Assembly (NCBI GenBank): GCA_963575745.1
Contig: CAUYUJ010022061.1
Coordinates: 97,501-129,173, forward strand
Direction of reading: 5' to 3'
DNA length: 31,673 nt
DNA from: Prorocentrum cordatum
Lineage: Eukaryota; Sar; Dinophyceae; Prorocentrales; Prorocentraceae
The first letter of the stretch is position 1; every line of letters starts with the position of its first letter. Below the pieces are notes generated by a model. It was given only the letters and a program-made list of their open reading frames with translations, was not told where the DNA came from and ran no database searches. Position numbers and translations under genes: made by a program. Positions 18,747 through 27,333 of the stretch are shown here, in pieces.

Positions 18747-18796
18747 GGGCAGACAAGCCCCGAGGGCGGAGCTTGTGACGGTGCCCTGCCCGCGGC
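18747..18796. repeat. Small nested inverted repeat
   Basis: GCGGGCAG pairs with CTGCCCGC, and inside it ACAAGC pairs with GCTTGT. Asymmetric unpaired bases separate the two stems. No function is assigned. Confidence 0.35.
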
Positions 18797-18980
18797 TTCG
18801 ACGGGGTCGGGGGGTTGGCACCTGGTGCAGGGGATGGGTGGGGGCTGCCACCCCATGCCACTCTCCTCGCGTGGTTCTGGCCACTCAAAGGATGTTTCCT
18901 CCCTCCTCGTCCCGGCTTCCAAACCTAAAAATTGTCAATCGATTGCCCCACGCCTTCCCGTCCCCCGTCATCCGAGGCAG

Positions 18981-19105
18981 GAAGGATACCCATGCCGCTC
19001 TTCGTCATGGCGAGCCCTCGTCGCCACGGTTGGATTCTCCTGGATTTCTTTTTGCCAGAACGCCCCCAAGGAGAGGCCCAGGGAGTAGCGGCATCGGTAT
19101 CTTTC
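18981..19105. repeat. Inverted-repeat element family R, copy 1
   Basis: The left end GAAGGATACCCATGCCGCT matches the complement of the right end, GAAAGATACCGATGCCGCT, at 17 of 19 positions. The interior shares GCCCTCGTCGCCAC and GGAGAGG with the copy at 30978-31123. No clear target-site duplication. Confidence 0.55.
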
Positions 19106-19191
19106 GGTTCCCCCCACCTCCCCTTCCTTCTCCTCCTCCGTCGCTCTTCCCCTTCTTGTCCCCTTCCCACCACCCTCCCCTCATCTGCCAG

Positions 19192-19292
19192 GGGCTACAA
19201 CGTGACTCCGCTCAGCGACGCGGACAGGAGGCGGCACGAGCAGGCGTGGAAGGAGTACCGGCACAAGGCCCGCGAGCGAGCCGAAATATTGG
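19192..19292 (+). CDS. Candidate exon fragment running into a GGA tract
   Basis: A long pyrimidine tract and TCTGCCAG (acceptor at 19190-19191) precede an open segment reading GYNVTPLSDADRRRHEQAW followed by KEYRHKARERAE. The composition is that of a charged alpha-helical segment, unlike the repeats around it. It runs directly into the GGA tract and no convincing donor is seen, so the exon may have been broken by tract expansion. Function unknown. Confidence 0.35.
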
Positions 19293-19519
19293 GAGGAGGA
19301 GGGGGAGGAGCAGGAGGAGGAGGAGGAGGAGGAGGAGGAGGAGGAGGAGAAGAAGGAGGAGGAGGAGGGGAAGGAGGAGGAGGAGGGGGAGGAGGAGGAA
19401 CATGAGGAGGAGGAGGAGGAGGAGGAGGAGGAGGAGGAGGAGGAGGAGGAGGAGGAGGAGGAGGGAGGAGGAGGAGGAGGAGCAGGAGGAGGTGGAGGAG
19501 GGAGGAGGAGGAGGAGGAG
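19291..19519 (+). repeat. GGA polypurine tract
   Basis: GGA repeats with a left flank GCGAGCGAGCCGAAATATTG and a right flank GGAGATCGGGG. The tract at 22126-22236 has almost the same two flanks. Confidence 0.95.
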
Positions 19520-19726
19520 ATCGGGGGTTGCCAGCGGCAGCCCTGGCCCATGGTGACCTGGGTGGCCTCCAGAGCACACCTTTCCCCAAGGCCTGCGAGG
19601 GCCCCTCGGGTGTCCAGGCGGGGGGACACCTGTGGGCCAGGAGCACCTCCTCGGGACCCCCCCCCCGAGAGGAGGCGTGGTGCAGTCGAAACTGGCAAGG
19701 AGCTGCTGCATCCCTCAGTTCTGTGC

Positions 19727-19960
19727 GCATCCCGAGCGAGGTCGAGGTGCTTCTGTCAGTATCGTTTCTCCAACCCCCATCCCCATCCTCGTCTCCTTCG
19801 AGACCCCCACCAAATTGCCACCCCAGTGGGGGAATACACCCCTCGAAACCCGCAGGGGACGGCCTATATCCCCATCTGGGGGAGTGAATCGGCCAGCGGG
19901 GCCCAGGCCACGCCGCTGGGGATGGGGGCCGAACAAAAACGATACTCATTCTGGCCTTTG
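19727..19960 (+). repeat. Diverged copy of the repeat at about 31090-31310
   Basis: CCCCCATCCCCATCCTCGTCT, CACCCCTCGAAACCCGCAGGG and GGCCAGCGGGGCCCAGGCCA correspond in order to segments of 31090-31300. The copy is old, but collinear over more than 200 bp. Confidence 0.55.
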
Positions 19961-20184
19961 GCGTCCTTGGAGCCTGGTGCCTCGGCGCGTCCCAGGATCG
20001 CTGCAGCGCCGCACCGGCAGAACCACTGGGGAGCAGCGAAGACGTTCCGATTAAAAGCAACTGCACTAAGAAAAGTAGCCCCTGAAACCCTTCGCGCTGA
20101 AAAGAGCACGCGGGGGAACACGGGCCACGCTCGCGCTAGACCGGGGGAGAGAGGAGACTGGTGCTCGTATGGAGTAATTGTCGA

Positions 20185-20250
20185 GAAGGGCGAGGAGGAG
20201 GAAGGAAGCAGGAGGAGGAAGGAAGCAGGAGGAGGAGGAGGGAGGAGGAC
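20185..20250 (+). repeat. GGA/GGAAGCA purine repeat
   Basis: Short purine-rich tract with the 18-bp unit AGGAGGAGGAAGGAAGC present twice. Confidence 0.7.
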
Positions 20251-20779
20251 TAGGAGTCCACAGCCTCCGAGCTGCCGCGCCGATCGGCGGCGATGGATCT
20301 GCAGCGCCGTTCGCGCTGGGGCGTGACCGAGCCACTCGGAAGGGGCGCGGCGGATGCGGCCCCAGTTCGGGGAAGGGTTGCCATAAGAGTGCAGCGTTGC
20401 AGTGCATGTGTAATGCGAGCAGAGCGATTTGTCTCCGTCCGTGTGCGTCCTTGGCTCGGGGTGCCGAGAGGGAGATCCCTCGACCGAAGCACGCTCAACT
20501 GGGCCAGGTGCACCAAAACACATCGAGAGAGGTTGATACCGTACAGTTGAGTCTTTGATTGGAAGGACACCCTGAATGGGGACTTTGATCAACCCTCGAA
20601 GCACAGAAGCGGCACAAACACATACACATTCGAAGATCCGCGCGGAGTTCTCAAATCGGCGCTCATGGCCCCACTGGCGGCGCTTCTCTGGCAGCGCCAC
20701 TTGGCGCGCTTCGCGCGTGTGGGGATACAGCGCCGAGCCAAGAAACGCTCGTGGACATCAGAAAGTTTGTGTGTTATGC

Positions 20780-20935
20780 TTAGGCCGGGCCTGCCCCTCT
20801 ACAGGAGGAATGTGCAGAAATAGTAAAGATAGTACGGGGACGAGTTTAATTATGTGTTGACCGTTTTTGATTATTGTTTGGCTATTTTTTATTTTTCGTC
20901 CTAAATCCGTCTGTAGGGGGACACGCCCGACCTGA
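20780..20935. mobile_element. MITE-like element related to 1-133
   Basis: The left end TTAGGCCGGGCCTG and the complement of the right end, TCAGGTCGGGCGTG, pair imperfectly and continue through CCCC and CTACAG. The interior is AT-rich, unlike its flanks. Short degenerate direct repeats (GTGTTATGC and GTGCGTGC) might be a decayed target duplication. Confidence 0.5.
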
Positions 20936-21722
20936 GTGCGTGCTCGCCGGACGTTGGCTCGCACGAGGAAGTTGCAGCCGTGAGCCGACGCGTTGTCCGT
21001 CTTCGCCCTCTCCGGGCTGCATGCCTCGAGCCCTGGTTACGGTCGGGAGTTGGGTCTCAGGGTGTCGTTCCGCCGATGCTGGCCCACCACGCTTCAGCGC
21101 GACACGCCGTCCATGTCCGCATCCCCGAGCGTCAGCGTCCCCAGCCTTTCCGATCCTCCCGACGCCCGCCGAGCGGCGCGACGTGGAGCAGACGTCCCTG
21201 ACCGCAGCAGTGTTTGTGATGTTCACACCTGCTTCAGCCTCGGTCACCAGAAAGAGCTCCGAGCACCAGGAAAGTACCGACACCAGAAGGGTTTCCACGT
21301 GTCGGGCCCTGGGAGGCAATGCTGGACCGGCGACCCTGCTTCTATTCTGTTCCCTTGGCATCGCTCGGACGTGTGCAGTTTTTCTCGGCGAGAAACATCG
21401 AGGACCATCCTGGACCATCGAAACCGAAAAATGCACGGGAAATGGACGTCCGAGCGACGGCAAGTTCTGGGTGCTCGAGATTCTCTATGGGATGTGGTCC
21501 TCGAGTACGATGGGAGCAGCACGAAGCAGTGTCCCGGCCCGGGGGAGGCCCGCACAGGGCGGCAGGCGGCGCGGGAGAGCGGCCAGCCGGCCGCTCACCG
21601 CGGCCAGGGCCACGGGGCCCACTCCCAGGCGTGCGACGCAGCGGTTCCTCTGTATCACCTCTGGCGCCGCTCGGACGTGTGCCGTCTTTGTTTGTTTTGT
21701 TTTCCTCTCGGCAGGGACCATC
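20936..21722. other. Unassigned; internal partial duplication
   Basis: GCTCGGACGTGTGC occurs at about 21364 and 21669. Each is followed by a T-rich run, CTCGGC and a GACCATCGAGG/CATCGAGGACC segment, so a stretch of about 60 bp has been duplicated about 305 bp apart. No frame matches a protein family I know. Confidence 0.4.
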
Positions 21723-21871
21723 GAGGAGCAGGAGGAACAAATACGGGGAGGTGCGGGAGGAACAGGAGGAGGAGGAGGAGGAGGAGGAGCAGCAGGATGA
21801 GGAGGAGGAGGAGGACAGGAGGAGGAGGAGGAGGAGGAGGAGGAGGAGGAGGAGGAGGAGGAGGAGGAGGA
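21723..21871 (+). repeat. GGA polypurine tract
   Basis: GGA repeats with GCAGCAGGATGAGG and GAGGACAGG interruptions, becoming pure toward the right end. It is followed by ATATTCGG. Confidence 0.9.
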
Positions 21872-22125
21872 TATTCGGAGGACACCTAAGCGTCACCAGG
21901 ATCGCCGCCAAGCTGTAAGCCGCAAGCCGAGGCTTCTCCGAAGTCGTGAGTGTGCACCATGGGGCCGCAGTCAAAGGAGCCTGGCCTGGTAGCGACGCGG
22001 CCTTGGCACCGCACGCCTCTGACCCTGGAGATCTGGTGAGATCTGGGGCGGAACCTCTCGGCTGAGGAAGCAGCAAGCACATTGGTCCTGGCACATTGGT
22101 CCTGGCGCGAGCGAGCCGAAAGATT

Positions 22126-22236
22126 GGGAGGAGGGTGGGGAGGAGCAGGAGGAGGAGGAGGAGGAGGAGGAGGAGGAGGAGGAGTGAGGAGGAGGAGGAG
22201 GAGGAGCAGGAGGAGGAGGATGGAGGAGGAGGAGAT
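22126..22236 (+). repeat. GGA polypurine tract with shared flanks
   Basis: Left flank GCGAGCGAGCCGAAAGATTG, right flank GGAGATCGGG, as at 19291-19519. A 14-bp tandem duplication (CACATTGGTCCTGG) lies just to the left at 22078-22105. Confidence 0.9.
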
Positions 22237-22331
22237 CGGGATGCACCGGCGCCATGCTTCGGGGGTTCTGTGCTCCGATCCACGGAGCTGGCGCCCACGC
22301 GCCAGACCCGGGGATCCCCTTTCTCCATGTC

Positions 22332-22493
22332 GGGAGGGAGCAAAACACACAGGCACAATTAATCGTCGATCCCCCAGAAAAATATGGGAAAACATGGGAA
22401 GTGGGGGGGAAGACAATAACTTGGAAAATATGGGAAAATATTGGGAATCCTTTGATTTGTGTGTATTTATTTGTGTGTCCCAGGGCCCCTTCA
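22332..22493. mobile_element. MITE family C, copy 1 (162 bp) with 8-bp TSD
   Basis: Direct repeats TCCATGTC flank the element at 22324-22331 and 22494-22501. Its body (AATCGTCGATCCCCCAGAAA, repeated TATGGGAAAA, GGGAATCC, TTTGTGTGTATT) is collinear with 27043-27218. The ends are CA-rich on the left and TG-rich on the right, giving imperfect inverted repeats. An 8-bp duplication is typical of hAT-superfamily insertions; the superfamily is an inference. Confidence 0.75.
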
Positions 22494-22623
22494 TCCATGT
22501 CAGCGCAGGCGCGGGTTGGACCAGACCATTGTTCCTGGTGCCGGGGGGTATACAGTCTATTGCCAGGCACTGTCTGGACGCAGGGCTCTTCGGGGAGGTG
22601 TCCGATGCTGGCGTGCCGCTCAG

Positions 22624-22697
22624 GTGAAGCTGAACAGACTCATCGCCAAGTACGACACCAACAACAGCAAGAAGTTGGAGAAAGACCAGTTGGTTCG
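22624..22697 (+). CDS. Internal exon encoding an EF-hand calcium-binding loop
   Basis: The exon reads VKLNRLIAKYDTNNSKKLEK followed by DQLV. The loop D-T-N-N-S-K-K-L-E-K-D-Q has Asp, Asn and Ser at positions 1, 3 and 5 and Leu at position 8. Position 12, normally Glu or Asp, is Gln, so calcium affinity may be weak if the alignment is right. The acceptor is CGCTCAG (ending 22623) and the donor is GTAAGC at 22698; the exon ends in phase 2. A further acceptor, GCTTTGCAG, ends at 22741 and the frame stays open after it for about 23 codons, but that peptide is not typical of the family. The rest of the gene is not found, so this may be an isolated exon or relic. Confidence 0.55.
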
Positions 22698-22741
22698 GTA
22701 AGCCCGCTGTTGCACCTCCTCCTTACCCCCCCGCTTTGCAG
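22698..22741 (+). other. Candidate short GT-AG intron
   Basis: It starts GTAAGC, has a pyrimidine-rich 3' half and ends TTTGCAG, 44 bp in all. Splicing here would continue the EF-hand frame as R-L-K-T-F. The length is short, and a more distant acceptor is equally possible. Confidence 0.3.
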
Positions 22742-23039
22742 CCTGAAGACGTTCTCTGCGGCGCAGCGGCAAGTATCAAGCGATGACGTTAGCATCCCAC
22801 ATATCAGGCGATGATGTTGTCGTCGTTCGTTGTCGTTGTCATCATCCTCATCCTCTTCCGTCTCGTTTGTTTGTCCTCCCACTCGCCCCTGTGCTGCTCC
22901 TCGTAAGCATTGGTGCGGCATGCACCTCGATGCACTCAGCCGCGCTAGCACGATCAAGGCAGAAAGTATTCACTGTGCCTGGCAGCACGTTGCCGAGTGA
23001 AATCGGCATCAGCCACGGCAGCCCAGGGCTGCGTAAGAT

Positions 23040-23345
23040 GCGGTAGCCTCCGGGGGCAAAGGGTGGCTCGGACAAGGAAACCATGCAGGGGGCCACACCG
23101 GAGAGCACGCGGGGGGGCGAGCGGGAGGTCATATAAGGGAGACCATGCTAAGCAACCACACCGGGAAGCCATCATGGACATCACACGGGAGGTCATGCGG
23201 GAAACCATGAGGTCTCCGATCCGGGGCTTGCAACGGTCCGCCTCGGGATGCCTTGTAAGTGGGTGGCCACGCGGGAGACCCTCGAGTCACCGGTTCCGAG
23301 GCCAGGGACGCATTCACATGAGAGACCATCTGGGATGTTACCAAG
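23040..23345 (+). repeat. Degenerate GGGAGACCATG repeat
   Basis: GGAAACCATGC, GGGAGACCATGC, GGGAAGCCATC, GGGAGGTCATGC, GGGAAACCATG and GAGAGACCATC recur at irregular 20-40 base intervals. No gene is visible from 22815 to 23700. Confidence 0.5.
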
Positions 23346-23713
23346 CCGCCGACACCGATTCTAGGGCCGGATTGCGGGGCCGGGAAAGCAGCCCCTGGCT
23401 TCTCTTACGCGGCACCTGTGGGAATTTACAGACAAGCTGCTCAGGGAGACAGATGGCGTGGTCTAAGCACAAGCGAGCATTATGGTTCGCTGGGCTGTTT
23501 TCATTTCGCTTGTTTGGATATAGGATATGACGTTGCTAGTACCTCGCCCCTCGCCTCTTGGGTCTCTCGAGCTCGCTGTTACGCTAAGATTCTGCCGACG
23601 AGGTTTCAGCGTCAGCGCCTGCGGGCGAAGGGCCCACAGGGTTCTTCACGCATCTCGGGTTTTTCTATGATGCGTTGGCGCCGGTTGACGATGGTTGGAT
23701 GTTCACGAACAGA

Positions 23714-23801
23714 GGGGAACGAACAATGATATAAAAATTACAAAGCTCGGAGGTCCGCGCAGACCTCCGAGTTTTTATGTTTATGTCATTGTTCGTTCCC
23801 C
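23714..23801. mobile_element. 88-bp hairpin element with 40-bp arms
   Basis: GGGGAACGAACAATGA begins the left arm and its exact complement ends the right arm. The inner CTCGGAGGTC pairs perfectly across a CGCGCA loop, and an AT-rich middle pairs with small indels. No target duplication is convincing. The structure suits a very short fold-back transposon. Confidence 0.65.
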
Positions 23802-23829
23802 TAGAACATGCGATGCGTTCAGAGAGGGA

Positions 23830-24340
23830 CTGCGGCCAGTAGTAGAAGGAGTCGCAGTGGTCGAGCGGGGGGTCCCGAAACAAGGCTCGTAGTGGGAGCC
23901 TCCTGTTCGAAGTGCTTCCAAGCCTTTTTGCCGCTGGCGAAGTTTGACTCGATGCACCGCTTCTCTGTTTGATCTATCACCGCAGAAGAGTAACTGGTGT
24001 TGATTTCCACCTCGACGCCCATCTTGATTTTGAGTATATATCTTTATATCATTATGTGTATATGAATACATGCATGCGCAACTTATTCTCCGAGGGAGCA
24101 CAGCTCAGATGCGATGAACTGAAGCCGCGTTTTTTGTTTCTGACCGTTTCGCTCGGTATATATTCAACATGTGTAGAGCGGACGCATACAAATCGAGACG
24201 TTATGGTCAAACTTCAGTGCCCCTTTCAACCATTCTTGCACAACGTGATCAAACGTGTAAGGGAAGTCAGCGAATTTGCAAACGATTCTTAGAGAAGGGG
24301 GTTCGCCTAAGGCATCTTCGCAAACTCGAGCCCCGACTCG
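23830..24340. other. Unassigned sequence
   Basis: Mixed composition with a weak ATATAT stretch near 24030. Frames are under 110 codons, overlap on both strands and have no recognisable domain. Confidence 0.3.
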
Positions 24341-24705
24341 TAACACACAGAACACACAGGACACAGGACACAGCACACACGACCCACATAACACAGATCC
24401 CACACACGCACAATACACACAACTCACGCACACGGGCGTACACAACACACGCATCACACACGCACAGACAATACATCACACAAAACACACACACACACCG
24501 CACACACAGGCAGCGAATCCAAACAACACACAACAGGCAACACACGCGCAGGCACAACGCAAACAACACGCAGACCACATAACCCAAAATACGCACAACT
24601 CACGCGACACACCCATAACACACCCAGAGCACCCATAACACCCACACATACCAGATGACAAACAACACACAATACACACATCACATGTAACACACAAACA
24701 ATTTG
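24341..24705. repeat. CA-rich low-complexity region
   Basis: ACACA words interrupted by G, C and T (AACACACAGG, CACACGACCC, CCCACACACGC) for more than 350 bp. On the minus strand it translates as Cys/Val-rich peptide in all frames, an artefact. Confidence 0.9.
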
Positions 24706-24900
24706 CGTATCCCTGTGTTCCTTTTTTTCTCCACATGATTGTTCTTTTCATTCTTGGATCCGACTTCATATTCCCGTTCTTGCCAATGTTCTGCGATGTT
24801 GATTTGTTGTTCTTTTTATGTGAGCCTGGGCGCGCACGTGCCACCCGTATATCTGTTTTTGTGTGTGTGTTTCCAATGCCAGTGTTTCCTTCGCTTTCAG

Positions 24901-25233
24901 GATGGCCTTCATGCTCAGACGTGGACGTTCGGCCCCGAGGCTAGAACTACAACGGCCCCCATGAAGGAGGTCCTCACAATTCCCAGCCACCCGACCTACC
25001 GCGGGCCCAAACTTTCCTGCGTGTTGCAGTGGACCTGCACCGTCGACCCCCAAATCCTTGATTGGTTTACGCATTCCTGCACCTCGAGCCCAAAACTTCA
25101 GGCATTGTTCGAGTGTGTTGCCCCTTCGAGCCATAATAATTGCTTCAGGATTCTTCTTCCTCCTCCGCCACCTCCCGTTCTCCCCTCGTACTCTGAGTCC
25201 CCAGGGTGTCCAGAGGGTTGTCAGACATTGTAA
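24901..25233 (+). CDS. Weak exon candidate after a good acceptor
   Basis: TTTCCTTCGCTTTCAG ends at 24900. The frame GAT-GGC-CTT then stays open to a stop at 25231-25233 and reads DGLHAQTWTFGPEARTTTAP at its start. No domain is recognised, the later part becomes proline-rich, and a competing minus-strand frame covers the same stretch. It may be non-coding. Confidence 0.15.
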   Translation, partial: DGLHAQTWTFGPEARTTTAPMKEVLTIPSHPTYRGPKLSCVLQWTCTVDPQILDWFTHSCTSSPKLQALFECVAPSSHNNCFRILLPPPPPPVLPSYSESPGCPEGCQTL

Positions 25234-25920
25234 TGCCGCCACTCCCTGGCCCCTGAGGCGGTGAGCTCAACATCTCTGTGTCCTTTAGCAAGGAGATGGC
25301 AGCATGTACAGGATGAAATGGGTACGTCTTTGGCTGAGCTTGCGTTTCTCAGGGCCTCGCGTGAATATTCCTTGAGCGCCTTCTGGGGGCGTCGCATGGT
25401 TTCTCATACTCTCTTGGCGGCATCGGAGGGCAATTTTGGGAGGCATTTCGGGCTCGTGTGAGCTGGTGCTGATGCAGCTGGGGCGGGTCCCGACGCTGTC
25501 CTGAGTCTGTCTTTCTTGGGCTCTTGGGGCGGTCTTGGCTCGTCTGAGGTTGGCCCGTCTCTGGGAGACTGGCAGCTGCCCGAGTCGAGTGGCTGGTTTT
25601 GCCCCGAAAGAACTGCAGAAACTCTGCCAGGGACCTCACAGGCAGTCCAACGTTCAAGGCAGAAAAAACCACCCAGACCAGACAATCGGCGTCTGCTAAA
25701 CGGCCCTGGGCGTGTATTAAAACAAAACTTTGCCCTGTTCGATGTCTTCTTTGGGCGCGTTTACTACACGACTTCGCGTGTCGGGTTGGTTATTTTTTTG
25801 TTTTTTGTTTTGACCTCTATAGACGCGCACGCCGCCGGCGTGCCGAGGGCATGGTGGCCCATACTCTCGGCAGGGCTCCAGCCCGCTGGAAGAAACCCCG
25901 GGAGCCAGTCTTTCGATGTT
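25234..25920. other. Unassigned sequence
   Basis: Moderately GC-rich with a T-rich stretch (TTATTTTTTTGTTTTTTGTT at 25790). Frames overlap on both strands and no family is recognised. Confidence 0.3.
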
Positions 25921-25925
25921 TCCCC

Positions 25926-26325
25926 AATCATTGCGGGGGCGGCATAAGGGGGGATGGAGATCATGGCGTGGGCCGTGATGTTTCCCCAGATTTCATGGCG
26001 CCCCGTCTTGGTTCAATACGACCCTGGCCCCCCCGCTGGGCCGCGCACATGCCGCCGGCCATGATTTGCGCCCCCCCCTCTTGGACACCCCCCTCTTGGA
26101 CACCCAAATCATTTCGGGGGCGGCCAGGAGGGGGATGATGACTAGGGGGGTGTGGAGATCATGGCGTGGGCCGTGATATTTCCCCAGATTTCATGGCGCC
26201 CCTTCTTGTTTCAATACGACCCTGGCCCCCCCCCCTGCCCCCTGGGCCGCGCACATGCCGCCGGCCATGATTTGCACCCTCCCCTCTTGGACGCCCCCCT
26301 CTTGGCCGCTCCCGATCATTGCTGG
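25926..26325 (+). repeat. 199-bp tandem repeat, two copies
   Basis: ATGGCGTGGGCCGTGAT starts at 25962 and 26161. The shared order is CCCCAGATTTCATGGCGCCCC, CAATACGACCCTGGCCCCCC, GGGCCGCGCACATGCCG, GGCCATGATTTGC and CCTCTTGGACACC/GCC. A third dispersed copy is at about 29623-29815. Confidence 0.85.
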
Positions 26326-26384
26326 CACTGGAAGGGTCCTAGCGGAAATTGAAAGATTTGGCGAAAGTCGCCGCCGATTCTGGT

Positions 26385-26500
26385 AGCCGGCTGGGTTCCC
26401 GGGTTCCCGGTGTCGGGTTCCCGGGCTTCTGGTCATTGGTTCCGGGCCGCCCTCGGTGAGTTCCGGGTTCCCGGGTTCCCGGTCGATTTCCTTATCGATC
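26385..26500 (+). repeat. TTCCCGGG-rich repeat
   Basis: GGGTTCCCGGGTTCCCGG occurs at about 26392 and 26465, with GTCGGGTTCCCGGGC between. It is followed by ATCGATC-rich sequence (26485-26547). Confidence 0.6.
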
Positions 26501-26562
26501 TCTGTTTATCGATCCCACGATTCATGATCGAGCTCATGATCGATCTCACTATTCCCAGAGAT

Positions 26563-26591
26563 CCCGCGTCTCGATTTTTTCGAGACGCGGG
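26563..26591. repeat. Perfect 11-bp stem hairpin with T-rich loop
   Basis: CCCGCGTCTCG and CGAGACGCGGG surround ATTTTTT. A shorter copy (GTCTCG, ATTTTTT, CGAGAC) is at 26704-26722. Confidence 0.7.
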
Positions 26592-26763
26592 CCCCTGACC
26601 TCTCGACCACTTCCCCCAGACCGGTTTTTCATCCCGAATCTTTTTTTGACGGTCCCGAAGCCTGGTCAGGGCCCCGAGAGGCCGAAAACGATGAAACACC
26701 TATGTCTCGATTTTTTCGAGACGCCAGATGTCTGGGTTCATCTCATTCAATCTCGGGCGAAGA

Positions 26764-26913
26764 GAATTATGCACATGCACCGATCCTGGCAAGGCCCATC
26801 CTTGACCCAGGATCGGTGCGTACCGTATACCTTCCTGGCCAAGGTAGGAGGGCCTATGCACCGATCCTGGGCTCAGGATGGGCCTGGCCAGAGTCGGTGT
26901 ATATGCATAATTC
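26764..26913. mobile_element. 150-bp fold-back element with arms of about 57 bp
   Basis: GAATTATGCA starts the left arm and its complement ends the right arm. Pairing continues through CACCGA, CTGGC, AGGCCCATCCT and CCCAGGATCGGTGC with about nine mismatches. Each arm also contains its own smaller inverted repeat (CACCGATCCTGG and CCAGGATCGGTG). No protein is encoded and no clear target duplication is seen. Confidence 0.75.
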
Positions 26914-27042
26914 TTTCTCCTCTAACTCAATCGATCTCACTCATCGGTCTCATCAAGCCATCCACTGGTTGTGGTTTCTCTCTGATGTAGTCTTTGCTAC
27001 AGGCTTCCTCCAGGGCCTCCCTGGCGCGGCTCGGCGAAACAA

Positions 27043-27218
27043 TCAGGAGGGGAAAACACACACACACACAGACACAATGAATCGTCGATTCCCCAGAAAG
27101 TATGGGAAAATATGGGAAGTGCGGGGAAGACGAAAACTCAAAAAATATTAACAAATATGGGGAATCCTGTTATTTGTGTGTATTCATGTGTGTGTGTGTG
27201 TGTCCTGGGGCCCCTTCA
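27043..27218. mobile_element. MITE family C, copy 2 (176 bp) with 7-bp TSD
   Basis: Direct repeats GAAACAA lie at 27036-27042 and 27219-27225. It is collinear with 22332-22493, but its CA and TG microsatellite ends are expanded (ACACACACACACAC on the left, TGTGTGTGTGTGTG on the right). It ends 115 bp upstream of the thioesterase ATG and could affect that gene's 5' region. Confidence 0.75.
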
Positions 27219-27333
27219 GAAACAAGCATACGCATTTGGACCCTTGAACTCCGTAGCTGTTTCTGGTTGCCGTCCACCGCAGGGCCCCACTGGCAACTGT
27301 TGGCCGTCAGCCGCATTCTATCGCGCGAGCTCC

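Noticed and set aside
23711-23806. Target-site duplication GAACA around the 88-bp hairpin
   Set aside because: GAACA occurs on both sides but at different distances from the arm ends, so it is not a clean duplication.
24276-24638. Threonine/asparagine-rich or cysteine-rich coding frames in the CA-rich region
   Set aside because: The peptide is a direct translation of the low-complexity repeat in every frame.
26563-26591. Rho-independent terminator
   Set aside because: The T-run is in the loop, not after the stem, and the window is not bacterial.
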